NCBI RefSeq assembly: GCF_029227915.1
Contig: NC_079878.1
Location: forward strand, 4,094,001-4,158,000
Source of the DNA: Hydractinia symbiolongicarpus
Taxonomy: Eukaryota; Cnidaria; Hydrozoa; Anthoathecata; Hydractiniidae
Length of the DNA: 64,000 nucleotides
Direction of reading: 5' to 3'
Shown: positions 10,435 through 23,463 of the stretch, piece by piece
Layout: each line of letters begins with the position of its first letter
How positions within the stretch are numbered: position 1 is the first letter of the stretch
Notes under the pieces: generated by a model
The model's database searches: none
The model's input: the letters and a program-made list of their open reading frames with translations, nothing else
What the model was told of the DNA's origin: nothing
Program-made: the position numbers and the translations under genes

Positions 10435-12299
10435 TGCATGTTGATACGAATATGTGACACAACCGTTGTAACTCAAACTGATTAACACCGTTAGAAAGTC
10501 AATGAAATGTAGTTTTTGAAACCGTCTCTATTTCTTCAGCGCGTGCTAACGGCCAGGATTACTCCCACAGTAAAAAAAGATTTATTTATCTAAATTTTTA
10601 AATAAACCACTACCACAGAGCCTAGTGTACTCGCTGAATTCCAGCAATCATATCGAATTAAGAAGAATGGTATTCCTTGGAGTCCAAGTGGCTCATTTAT
10701 CTAATTTACAGGGTCACAGCCAAGAATCAGTTCAATTAAGTCCCACAGTCAATCGTTTCACTGTTAAATGCAATGCAACTTAGTCACATCGGAAAAAAAT
10801 CACAAAATACATGTTGGTACGAATATGTGACGCAACCGTTGTAACTCAAACGGATTGAAACCGTTAGAAAGTCAATGAAATGTAGTTTTTAAAACTGTCT
10901 CTGTTTCTTCAGCGCGAACTAACGGCTGGGATTGTTCCCACAGTGAAAAATGACTTATTTAACTTAATTTTTAAATAAAACGCTACCACAGTGACCAGTG
11001 CAATCGCTGAGTTCCAGAAATCAATTCAAATTATGAAAAATGTTACTTCTTGTAGTCAAACTGGCTCATTTATCACATTTACAAGGTCAAAGTCCAAAAT
11101 CAGTTCAATTAAGTCCCACAGTCAAACGTTTCACTGTTAAAAGCGATGCAACCTAGTAATATCCGAATACTATCGCTAAATACATGTGGGGCGAATATGT
11201 GACGCAACCGTTGTAACTCAATCGGATTGACACCGTTAGAAAGTCAACGAAAAGTAGTTTTTGAAACTGTCTCTATTTCTTCAGCGCGAACTAATGGCTG
11301 GGATTGGTCCCACAGTAAAGAATGACTTATTTAACTTAATTTTTAAATAAAACTCTACCACAGCGCCCAGTGCAATTGCTGAGTTCCAGCAATCAAGTCA
11401 AATTAAGAAGAATGATATTTCTTGTAGACAAACTGGCTCATTTATAACATTTATCAGGTCACACTCCAAAGTTAGTTCAATTAAGTCCCACAATCAATCG
11501 TTTCACTGTTAAAGACGATGCAACCTAGTAATAGTAGAATACTATCGCTAAATACATGTTGGTACGAATATGTGACGCAACCGTTGTAACTCAAACGGAT
11601 TGATGCAACCAAGAAGTCGATGAAGTGTAGTTTTTGAAACCGTCTCTATTTCTTCAGCGCGTGCTAACGGCCAGGATTAGTCCCAGAGTAAAAAAAGACT
11701 TATTTATCTAACTTTTTAAATAAAACGCTACCACAGTGCCCAGTGCAATCGCTTAGTTCCAGCAATCAAGTCAAATTAAGAATAATGTTACTTCTTGTAG
11801 TCAAACTGGCTCATTTATGACATTTTTAAGGTCAGAGTCCAAAATCATTTCAATTAAGTCCCACAGTCAAACGTTTCGCTGTTAAAAGCGATGCAACCTA
11901 GTAATATCCGAATACTATCGCTAAAAACATGTGGGGACGAATATGTGACGCAACCGTTGTAACTCAAACGGATTGGCACCGTTAGAAAGTCAATGAAATG
12001 TAATTTTTGAAACTGTCTCTATTTCTTCAGCGCAAACTAACGGTTAGGATTGGTCCCACAGTAAAAAATGAATTATTTATCTTAATTTTTTAATAAAGTG
12101 CTACCACAGCGCCCTGTGTAATCGCTGAGTTCCAGCAATCATGTCAAATTAAGAAAAAATGTTATTTCTTGTAGTCAAACTGGCTCATTTATAACATTTT
12201 TAAGGTCAAAGTCCAAAATCATTTCAATTAAGTCCCACAGTCATACGTTTCGCTGTTAAAAGCGATGCAACCTAGTAATATCCGAATACTATCGCTAAA
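10435..12299 (+). repeat. HOR segment m9-m10-m11-m12-m13
   Basis: Monomer starts: 10435 (m9), 10808 (m10), 11181 (m11), 11553 (m12) and 11926 (m13 with an m2-like tail). This five-monomer order is the most frequently preserved cassette in the window. It recurs at 14908, 22346, 30430 and 43472 (offsets 4473, 11911, 19995 and 33037 bp), sometimes with a modified monomer. The 11926 monomer ends CATTTATAACATTTTTAAGG instead of the normal m13 tail and therefore continues into m3, skipping m14, m1 and m2. Confidence 0.85.
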
Positions 12300-14534
12300 T
12301 ACATGTGGGGACGAATATGTGACGCAACCGTTGTAACTCAAACGGATTGGCACCGTTAGAAAGTCAATGAAATGTAATTTTTGAAACTGTCTCTATTTCT
12401 TCAGCGCGAACTAACGGCTAGGATTGGTCCCACAGTAAAAAATGACTTATTTATCTTAATTTTTTAATAAAGTGCTACCACAGCGCCCTGTGTAATCGCT
12501 GAGTTCCAGCAATCATGTCAAATTAAGAAAAATGTTATTTCATGTAGTCAAACTGGCTTATTAATAACATTTAACAGGTCACAGTCCAAAATTTAGTTCA
12601 ATTAAGTCCCACAGTCAATCGTTTCACTGTTAAAGGCGATGCAACCTAGTAATATCAGAATACTATCGTTAAATACATGTTGGTACGAATATGTGACGCA
12701 ACCGTTGTAACTCAAACGGATTGATACTGCCAAGAAGTCGATGAAGTGTAGATTTTGAGAATGTCTCTATTTCTTCAGTGCGTGCAACGGCCAGGATTAG
12801 TCCCACAGAAAAAAAGACTTATTTATCTAAATTTTTAAGTAAAGCACTACCACAGAGCCTAGTGTACTCGCTGAATTCCAGCAATCATATCGAATTAAAA
12901 AGAATGGTATTTCTTGGAGCCCAGTAGGCTCATTTATCGAGTTTACAAGGTTACAGTCAAGAATCAGTTCAATTAAGTCCCACAGTCAATCGTTTCACTG
13001 TTAAATGCGATGCAACTTAGTCACATCGGAAAAAAATCACTAAATACATGTTGGTACGAATATGTGACGCAACCGTTGTAACTCAAACGGATTGAAACAG
13101 TTAGAAAGTCAATGAAATGTAGTTTTTAAAACTGTCTCTGTTTCTTCAGCGCGAACTAACGGCTGGGATTGTTCCCACAGTGAAAAATGACTTATTTAAC
13201 TTAATTTTTAAATAAAACGCTACCACAGTGCCCAGTGCAATCGCTAAGTTCCAGAAATCAAGTGAAATTAAGAAAAATGTTACTTCTTGTAGTCAAACTG
13301 GCTCATTTATCACATTTACAAGGTCAAAGTCCAAAATCAGTTCAATTAAGTCCCACAGTCAAACAATTCACTGTTACAAGCGATGCAACCTAGTAATATC
13401 CGAATACTATCGCTAAATACATGTGGGGCGAATATGTGACGCAACCGTTGTAACTCAATCGGATTGACACCGTTAGAAAGTCAACAAAAAGTAGTTTTTG
13501 AAACTGTCTCTATTTCTTCAGCGCGAACTAACGGCTAGGATTGGTCCCACAGTAATAAATGACTTATTTATCTTAATTTTTTAATAAAACGCTACCACAG
13601 TGCCCAGTGCAATCGCTGAGTTCCAGAAATCAAGTCAAATTAAGAAAAATGTTACTTCTTGTAGTCAGACTGGCTCATTTATAACATTTTTAAGGTCAAA
13701 GTCCAAAATCATTTCAATTAAGTCCCACAGTCAAACGTTTCGCTATTAAAAGCGATGCAACCTAGTAATATCCGAATACTATCACTAAATACATGTGGGG
13801 ACGAATATGTGACGCAACCGTTGTAACTCAAACGGATTGGCACCGTTAGAAAGTCAATGAAATGTAATTTTTGAAACTGTCTCTATTTCTTCAGCGCGAA
13901 CTAATGGCTGGGATTGGTCCCACAGTGAAAAATGACTTATTTAACTTAATTTTTAAATAAAACGCTACCACAGTGCCCAGTGCAATCGCTGAGTTCCAGA
14001 AATCAAGTCAAATTAAGAAAAATGTTACTTCTTGTAGTCAGACTGGCTCATTTATAACATTTTTAAGGTCAAAGTCCAAAATCATTTCAATTAAGTCCCA
14101 CAGTCAAACGTTTCGCTATTAAAAGCGATGCAACCTAGTAATATCCGAATACTATCGCTAAATACATGTGGGGCGAATATGTGACGCAACCGTTGTAACT
14201 CAATCGGATTGACACCGTTAGAAAGTCAACAAAAAGTAGTTTTTGAAACTGCCTCTATTTCTTCAGCGCGAACTAACGGCTAGGATTGGTCCCACAGTAA
14301 TAAATGACTTATTTATCTTAATTTTTTAATAAAACGCTACCACAGTGCCCAGTGCAATCGCTGAGTTCCAGCAATCAAGTCAAATTAAGAAGAATGATAT
14401 TTCTTGTAGACAAACTGGCTCATTTATAACATTTATCAGGTCACACTCCAAAGTTAGTTCAATTAAAACCCACAGTCAATCGTTTCGCTGTTAAAGGCGA
14501 TGCAACCTAGTAATATCAGAATACTATCGCTAAA
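12300..14534 (+). repeat. HOR segment m3-m4-m5-m6 plus two mosaic monomers
   Basis: Monomer starts: 12300 (m3), 12674 (m4), 13045 (m5), 13418 (m6), 13790 (m7 head, m5-like centre, m6 tail) and 14163 (m6 head, m7 tail). It parallels 1121-2984 at an offset of 11,179 bp. The last two monomers look like products of exchange between neighbouring m6 and m7 copies. 13790 carries GGCACCG and AATGGCTGGG, then CACAGTGAAAAATG, then the m6 tail CGCTATTAAAAGCG. 14163 ends with AAAACCCACAG and TACACG. Confidence 0.8.
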
Positions 14535-17145
14535 TACACGTTGGTACGAATATGTGACGGAACCGTTGTAACTCAAACGGATTGATGCAAGCAAGAAGTC
14601 GATGAAGTGTAGTTTTTGAGAATCTCTCTATTTTTTCAGCGCGTGCTAACGGCCAGGATTAGTCCCAGAGTAAAGAAAGACTTATTTATCTAAATTTTTA
14701 AATAAAACGCTACCACAGTGCCCAGTGCAATCGCTTAGTTCCAGCAATCAAGTCAAATTAAGAATAATGTTACTTCTTGTAGTCAAACTGGCTCATTTAT
14801 AACATTTTTAAGGTCAAAGTCCAAAATCATTTCAACTAAGTCCCACAGTCAAACGTTTCGCTGTTAAAAGCGATGCAACTTAGTCACATCGGAAAAAAAT
14901 CCCTAAATGCATGTTGATACGAATATGTGACACAACCGTTGTAACTCAAACTGATTAACACCGTTAGAAAGTCAATGAAATGTAGTTTTTGAAACCGTCT
15001 CTATTTCTTCAGCGCGTGCTAACGGCCAGGATTACTCCCACAGTAAAAAAAGATTTATTTATCTAAATTTTTAAATAAAGCACTACCACAGAGCCTAGTG
15101 TACTCGCTGAATTCCAGCAATCATATCGAATTAAGAAGAATGGTATTCCTTGGAGTCCAAGTGGCTCATTTATCTAATTTACAGGGTCACAGCCAAGAAT
15201 CAGTTCAATTAAGTCCCACAGTCAATCGTTTCACTGTTAAATGCAATGCAACTTAGTCACATCGGAAAAAAATCACAAAATACATGTTGGTACGAATATG
15301 TGACGCAACCGTTGTAACTCAAACGGATTGAAACCGTTAGAAAGTCAATGAAATGTAGTTTTTAAAACTGTCTCTGTTTCTTCAGCGCGAACTAACGGCT
15401 GGGATTGTTCCCACAGTGAAAAATGACTTATTTAACTTAATTTTTAAATAAAACGCTACCACAGTGACCAGTGCAATCGCTGAGTTCCAGAAATCAATTC
15501 AAATTATGAAAAATGTTACTTCTTGTAGTCAAACTGGCTCATTTATCACATTTACAAGGTCAAAGTCCAAAATCAGTTCAATTAAGTCCCACAGTCAAAC
15601 GTTTCACTGTTAAAAGCGATGCAACCTAGTAATATCCGAATACTATCGCTAAATACATGTGGGGCGAATATGTGACGCACCCGTTGTAACTCAATCGGAT
15701 TGACACCGTTAGAAAGTCAACGAAAAGTAGTTTTTGAAACTGTCTCTATTTCTTCAGCGCGAACTAATGGCTGGGATTGGTCCCACAGTAAAGAATGACT
15801 TATTTAACTTAATTTTTAAATAAAACTCTACCACAGCGCCCAGTGCAATTGCTGAGTTCCAGCAATCAAGTCAAATTAGGAAGAATGATATTTCTTGTAG
15901 ACAAACTGGCTCATTTATAACATTTATCAGGTCACACTCCAAAGTTAGTTCAATTAAAACCCACAGTCAATCGTTTCGCTGTTAAAGGCGATGCAACCTA
16001 GTAATATCAGAATACTATTGCTAAATACACGTTGGTACGAATATGTGACGGAACCGTTGTAACTCAAACGGATTGATGCAACCAAGAAGTCGATGAAGTG
16101 TCGTTTTTGAGAATCTCTCTATTTTTTCAGCGCGTGCTAACGGCCAGGATTAGTCCCAGAGTAAAGAAAGACTTATTTATCTAACTTTTTAAATAAAACG
16201 CTACCACAGTGCCCAGTGCAATCGCTTAGTTCCAGCAATCAAGTCAAATTAAGAATAATGTTACTTCTTGTAGTCAAACTGGCTCATTTATAACATTTTT
16301 AAGGTCAGAGTCCAAAATCATTTCAATTAAGTCCCACAGTCAAACGTTTCGCTGTTAAAAGCGATGCAACCTAGTAATATCCGAATACTATCGCTAAAAA
16401 CATGTGGGGACGAATATGTGACGCAACCGTTGTAACTCAAACGGATTGGCACCGTTGGAAAGTCAATGAAATGTAATTTTTGAAACTGTCTTTATTTCTT
16501 CAGCGCAAACTAACGGTTAGGATTGGTCCCACAGTAAAAAATGAATTATTTATCTTAATTTTTTAATAAAGTGCTACCACAGCGCCCTGTGTAATCGCTG
16601 AGTTCCAGCAATCATGTCAAATTAAGAAAAAATGTTATTTCTTGTAGTCAAACTGGCTTATTAATAACATATAACAGGTCACAGTCCAAAGTTAGTTCAA
16701 TTAAGTCCCACAGTCAATCGTTTCACTGTTAAAAGCGATGCAACTTAGTCACATCGGAAAAAAATCACTAAATGCATGTTGATACGAATATGTGACACAA
16801 CCGTTGTAACTCAAACGGATTAACACCGTTAGAAAGTCAATGAAATTTAGTTTTTGAAACCGTCTCTATTTCTTCAGCGCGTGCTAACGGCCAGGATTAC
16901 TCCCACAGTAAAAAAAGACTTATGTATCTAAATTTTTAAATAAAGCACTACCACAGAGCCTAGTGTACTCGCTGAATTCCAGCAATCATATCGAATTAAG
17001 AAGAATGGTATTCCTTGGAGTCCAAGTGGCTCATTTATCGAGTTTACAAGGTCAAAGTCAAGAATCAGTTCAATTAAGTCCCACAGTCAATCTTTTCACT
17101 GTTAAAGGCGATGCAACTTAGTCACATCGGAATAAAATCACTAAA
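14535..17145 (+). repeat. HOR segment m8-m9-m10-m11-(m8/m12)-m13-m14
   Basis: Monomer starts: 14535 (m8), 14908 (m9), 15281 (m10), 15654 (m11 with m7-like tail), 16026 (m8 head, m12 tail), 16399 (m13) and 16773 (m14). With the preceding 12300-14534 and the following m1 and m2 (17146, 17505), this is the most complete run of the inferred 14-mer. Every type from m3 round to m2 is present, interrupted only by extra m6/m7 material. It is the main support for placing m14 directly before m1. Confidence 0.85.
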
Positions 17146-20100
17146 TACATGTTGGTACGAATATGTGACGCAAACGGATTGAAACCGTTAGAAAGTCAAT
17201 GAAATGTAATTTTTGAAACTGTCTCTATTTCTTCAGCGCGAACTAATGGCTGGGATTGGTCCCACAGTAAAGAATGACTTATTTAACTTAGTTTTTAAAT
17301 AAAACTCTACCACAGCGCCCAGTGCAATCGCTGAGTTCCAGCAATCAAGTCAAATTAAGAAGAATGATATTTCTTGTAGACAAACTGGCTCATTTATAAC
17401 ATTTATCAGGTCACACTCCAAAGTTAGTTCAATTAAGTCCCACAGTCAATCGTTTCACTGTTAAAGGCGATGCAACCTAGTAATATCAGAATACTATCGC
17501 TAAATACATGTTGGTACGAATATGTGACGGAACCGTTGTAACTCAAACGGATTGATGCAACCAAGAAGTCGATGAAGTGTAGTTTTTGAGAATCTCTCTA
17601 TTTTTTCAGCGCGTGCTAACGGCCAGGATTAGTCCCAGAGTAAAAAAAGACTTATTTATCTAAATTTTGAAATAAAACGCTACCACAGTGCCCAGTGCAA
17701 TCGCTTAGTTCCAGCAATCAAGTCAAATTAAGAATAATGTTACTTCTTGTAGTCAAACTGGCTCATTTATAACATTTTTAAGGTCAAAGTCCAAAATCAT
17801 TTCAATTAAGTCCCACAGTCAAACGTTTCGCTGTTAAAAGCGATGCAACCTAGTAATATCCGAATACTATCGCTAAATACATGTGGGGACGAATATGTGA
17901 CGCAACCGTTGTAACTCAAACGGATTGATACTGCCAAGAAGTCGATGAAGTGTAGATTTTGAGAATGTCTCTATTTCTTCAGTGCGTGCAACGGCCAGGA
18001 TTAGTCCCACAGAAAAAAAGACTTATTTATCTAAATTTTTAAGTAAAGCACTACCACAGAGCCTAGTGTACTCGCTGAATTCCAGCAATCATATCGAATT
18101 AAGAAGAATGGTATTTCTTGGAGCCCAGTAGGCTCATTTATCGAGTTTACAAGGTTACAGTCAAGAATCAGTTCAATTAAGTCCCACAGTCAATCGTTTC
18201 ACTGTTAAATGCGATGCAACTTAGTCACATCGGAAAAAAATCACTAAATACATGTTGGTACGAATATGTGACGCAACCGTTGTAACTCAAACGGATTGAA
18301 ACAGTTAGAAAGTCAATGAAATGTAGTTTTTAAAACTGTCTCTGTTTCTTCAGCGCGAACTAACGGCTGGGATTGTTCCCACAGTGAAAAATGACTTATT
18401 TAACTTAATTTTTAAATAAAACGCTACCACAGTGCCCAGTGCAATCGCTGAGTTCCAGAAATCAAGTGAAATTAAGAAAAATGTTACTTCTTGTAGTCAA
18501 ACTGGCTCATTTATAACATTTTTAAGGTCAAAGTCCAAAATCATTTCAATTAAGTCCCACAGTCAAACGTTTCGCTATTAAAAGCGATGCAACCTAGTAA
18601 TATCCGAATACTATCACTAAATACATGTGGGGACGAATATGTGACGCAACCGTTGTAACTCAAACGGATTGGCACCGTTAGAAAGTCAATGAAATGTAAT
18701 TTTTGAAACTGTCTCTATTTCTTCAGCGCGAACTAATGGCTGGGATTGGTCCCACAGTAAAGAATGACTTATTTAACTTAGTTTTTAAATAAAACGCTAC
18801 CACAGTGCCCAGTGCAATCGCTGAGTTCCAGAAATCAAGTGAAATTAAGAAAAATGTTACTTCTTGTAGTCAAACTGGCTCATTTATCACATTTACAAGG
18901 TCAAAGTCCAAAATCATTTCAATTAAGTCCCACAGTCAATCGTTTCACTGTTAAATGCGATGCAACTTAGTCACATCGGAAAAAAATCACTAAATACATG
19001 TTGGTACGAATATGTGACGCAACCGTTGTAACTCAAACGGATTGAAACAGTTAGAAAGTCAATGAAATGTAGTTTTTAAAACTGTCTCTGTTTCTTCAGC
19101 GCGAACTAACGGCTGGGATTGTTCCCACAGTGAAAAATGACTTATTTAACTTAATTTTTAAATAAAACGCTACCACAGTGCCCAGTGCAATCGCTGAGTT
19201 CCAGAAATCAAGTGAAATTAAGAAAAATGTTACTTCTTGTAGTCAAACTGGCTCATTTATCACATTTACAAGGTCAAAGTCCAAAATCAGTTCAATTAAG
19301 TCCCACAGTCAAACAATTCACTGTTACAAGCGATGCAACCTAGTAATATCCGAATACTATCGCTAAATACATGTGGGGCGAATATGTGACGCAACCGTTG
19401 TAACTCAATCGGATTGACACCGTTAGAAAGTCAACAAAAAGTAGTTTTTGAAACTGTCTCTATTTCTTCAGAGCGAACTAACAGCTAGGATTGGTCCCAC
19501 AGTAAAAAATGACTTATTTATCTTAATTTTTTAATAAAACGCTACCACAGTGCCCAGTGCAATCGCTGAGTTCCAGAAATCAAGTCAAATTAAGAAAAAT
19601 GTTACTTCTTGTAGTCAGACTGGCTCATTTATAACATTTTTAAGGTCAAAGTCCAAAATCATTTCAATTAAGTCCCACAGTCAAACGTTTCGCTATTAAA
19701 AGCGATGCAACCTAGTAATATCCGAATACTATCACTAAATACATGTGGGGACGAATATGTGACGCAACCGTTGTAACTCAAACGGATTGGCACCGTTAGA
19801 AAGTCAATGAAATGTAATTTTTGAAACTGTCTCTATTTCTTCAGCGCGAACTAATGGCTGGGATTGGTCCCACAGTAAAGAATGACTTATTTAACTTAGT
19901 TTTTAAATAAAACTCTACCACAGTGCCCAGTGCAATCGCTGAGTTCCAGCAATCAAGTCAAATTAAGAAGAATGATATTTCTTGTAGACAAACTGGCTCA
20001 TTTATAACATTTATCAGGTCACACTCCAAAGTTAGTTCAATTAAAACCCACAGTCAATCGTTTCGCTGTTAAAGGCGATGCAACCTAGTAATATCAGAAT

Positions 20101-20485
20101 ACTATCGCTAAATACACGTTGGTACGAATATGTGACGGAACCGTTGTAACTCAAACGGATTGATGCAAGCAAGAAGTCGATGAAGTGTAGTTTTTGAGAA
20201 TCTCTCTATTTTTTCAGCGCGTGCTAACGGCCAGGATTAGTCCCAGAGTAAAGAAAGACTTATTTATCTAAATTTTTAAATAAAACGCTACCACAGTGCC
20301 CAGTGCAATCGCTTAGTTCCAGCAATCAAGTCAAATTAAGAATAATGTTACTTCTTGTAGTCAAACTGGCTCATTTATAACATTTTTAAGGTCAAAGTCC
20401 AAAATCATTTCAATTAAGTCCCACAGTCAAACGTTTCGCTGTTAAAAGCGATGCAACTTAGTCATATCGGAAGAAAATCAGTAAA
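17146..20485 (+). repeat. HOR segment m1-m2-(m3/m4)-m5-m7-m5-m6-m7-m8
   Basis: Monomer starts: 17146 (m1), 17505 (m2), 17878 (m3 head, m4 body), 18249 (m5 with m6 tail), 18622 (m7 with an m5-like body), 18995 (m5), 19368 (m6), 19740 (m7) and 20113 (m8). The m1 copy is 359 bp: 14 bp of box 1 are lost near 17173, between two CAA triplets, leaving GACGCAAACGGATTG. The repeated m5 and m7 (18249/18995, 18622/19740) indicate a two-monomer duplication followed by fusion. Confidence 0.8.
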
Positions 20486-22345
20486 TACATGTTGGTACGA
20501 ATATGTGACGCAACCGTTGTAACTCAAACGGATTAACACCGTTAGAAAGTCAATGAAATGTAGTTTTTGAAACTGTCTCTATTTCTTCAGCGCGAACTAA
20601 CGGCCGGGATTGTTCCCACAGAAAAAATGACTTTCTTAACTTAATTTTTAAATAAAGCACTACCACAGAGCCTAGTGTACTCGCTGAATTCCAGCAATCA
20701 TATCGAATTAAGAAGAATGGTATTCCTTGGATTCCAAGTGGCTCATTTATCGAGTTTACAAGGTCAAAGTCAAGAATCAGTTCAATTAAGTCCCACAGTC
20801 AATCGTTTCACTCTTAAAAGCGATGCAACTTAGTCACATCGGAATAAAATCACTAAATACATGTTGGTACGAATATGTGACGCAACCGTTGTAACTCAAA
20901 CGGATTGAAACCGTTAGAAAGTCAATGAAATGTAATTTTTGAAACTGTCTCTATTTCTTCAGCGCGAACTAATGGCTGGGATTGGTCCCACAGTAAAGAA
21001 TGACTTATTTAACTTAGTTTTTAAATAAAACTCTACCACAGCGCCCAGTGCAATCGCTGAGTTCCAGCAATCAAGTCAAATTAAGAAGAATGATATTTCT
21101 TGTAGACAAACTGGCTCATTTATAACATTTATCAGGTCACACTCCAAAGTTAGTTCAATTAAGTCCCACAGTCAATCGTTTCACTGTTAAAGGCGATGCA
21201 ACCTAGTAATATCAGAATACTATCGCTAAATACATGTTGGTACGAATATGTGACGGAACCGTTGTAACCCAAACGGATTGATGCAACCAAGAAGTCGATG
21301 AAGTGTAGTTTTTGAGAATCTCTCCATTTTTTCAGCGCGTGCTAACGGCCAGGATTAGTCCCAGAGTAAAAAAAGACGTATTTATCTAAATTTTGAAATA
21401 AAACGCTACCACAGTGCCCAGTGCAATCGCTTAGTTCCAGCAATCAAGTCAAATTAAGAATAATGTTACTTCTTGTAGTCAAACTGGCTCATTTATAACA
21501 TTTTTAAGGTCAAAGTCCAAAATCATTTCAATTAAGTCCCACAGTCAAACGTTTCGCTGTTAAAAGCGATGCAACCTAGTAATATCCGAATACTATCGCT
21601 AAATACATGTGGGGACGAATATGTGACGCAACCGTTGTAACTCAAACGGATTGGCACCGTTAGAAAGTCAATGAAATGTAATTTTTGAAACTGTCTCTAT
21701 TTCTTCAGCGCGAACTAATGGCTGGGATTGGTCCCACAGTAAAGAATGACTTATTTAACTTAGTTTTTAAATAAAACTCTACCACAGTGCCCAGTGCAAT
21801 CGCTGAGTTCAATCAAGTCAAATTAAGAAGAATGATATTTCTTGTAGACAAACTGGCTCATTTATAACATTTATCAGGTCACACTCCAAAGTTAGTTCAA
21901 TTAAAACCCACAGTCAATCGTTTCGCTGTTAAAGGCGATGCAACCTAGTAATATCAGAATACTATCGCTAAATACATGTTGGTACGAATATGTGACGCAA
22001 CCGTTGTAACTAAAACGGATTGATACTGCCAAGAAGTCGATGAAGTGTAGTTTTTGAGAATCTCTCTATTTTTTCAGCGCGTGCTAACGGCCAGGATTAG
22101 TCCCAGAGTAAAGAAAGACTTATTTATCTAAATTTTTAAATAAAACGCTACCACAGTGTCCAGTGCAATCGCTTAGTTCCAGCAATCAAGTCAAATTAAG
22201 AATAATGTTACTTCTTGTAGTCAAACTGGCTCATTTATAACATTTTTAAGGTCAAAGTCTAAAATCATTTCAATTAAGTCCCACAGTCAAACGTTTCGCT
22301 GTTAAAAGCGATGCAACTTAGTCACATCGGAAAAAAATCCCTAAA
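20486..22345 (+). repeat. HOR segment mA-m1-m2-m7-(m4/m8)
   Basis: Monomer starts: 20486 (mA), 20858 (m1), 21231 (m2), 21604 (m3/m7-like) and 21973 (m4 head GATACTGCC with m8 body). It repeats 8571-9688 at 11,915 bp. The 21604 monomer lacks 4 bp (GAGTTCAATCAAG instead of GAGTTCCAGCAATCAAG), making it 369 bp. This is a private marker of this copy. Confidence 0.8.
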
Positions 22346-23463
22346 TGCATGTTGATACGAATATGTGACACAACCGTTGTAACTCAAACTGATTAACACC
22401 GTTAGAAAGTCAATGAAATGTAGTTTTTGAAACCGTCTCTATTTCTTCAGCGCGTGCTAACGGCCAGGATTACTCCGACAGTAAAAAAAGACTTATTTAT
22501 CTAAATTTTTAAATAAAGCACTACCACAGAGCCTAGTGTACTCGCTGAATTCCAGCAATCATATCGAATTAAGAAGAATGGTATTCCTTGGAGTCCAAGT
22601 GGCTCATTTATCTAATTTACAGGGTCACAGCCAAGAATCAGTTCAATTAAGTCCCACAGTCAATCGTTTCACTGTTAAATGCAATGCAACTTAGTCACAT
22701 CGGAAAAAAATCACAAAATACATGTTGGTACGAATATGTGACGCAACCGTTGTAACTCAAACGGATTGAAACCGTTAGAAAGTCAATGAAATGTAGTTTT
22801 TAAAACTGTCTCTGTTTCTTCAGCGCGAACTAACGGCTGGGATTGTTCCCACAGTGAAAAATGACTTATTTAACTTAATTTTTAAATAAAACGCTACCAC
22901 AGTGACCAGTGCAATCGCTGAGTTCCAGAAATCAATTGAAATTATGAAAAATGTTACTTCTTGTAGTCAAACTGGCTCATTTATCACATTTACAAGGTCA
23001 AAGTCCAAAATCAGTTCAATTAAGTCCCACAGTCAAACGTTTCACTGTTAAAAGCGATGCAACCTAGTAATATCCGAATACTATCGCTAAATACATGTGG
23101 GGCGAATATGTGACGCAACCGTTGTAACTCAATCGGATTGACACCGTTAAAAAGTCAACGAAAAGTAGTTTTTGAAACTGTCTCTATTTCTTCAGCGCGA
23201 ACAAATGGCTGGGATTGGTCCCACAGTAAAGAATGACTTATTTAACTTAATTTTTAAATAAAACTCTACCACAGCGCCCAGTGCAATTGCTGAGTTCCAG
23301 CAATCAAGTCAAATTAAGAAGAATGATATTTCTTGTAGACAAACTGGCTCATTTATAACATTTATCAGGTCACACTCCAAAGTTAGTTCAGCTAAGTCCC
23401 ACAATCAATCGTTTCACTGTTAAAGACGATGCAACCTAGTAATATCAGAATACTATCGCTAAA
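22346..23463 (+). repeat. HOR segment m9-m10-m11
   Basis: Monomer starts: 22346 (m9), 22719 (m10) and 23092 (m11). It is paralogous to 10435-11552 (offset 11,911 bp) and to 43472-44589 (offset 21,126 bp). It leads directly into the 1452-bp tetramer duplication. Confidence 0.85.
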
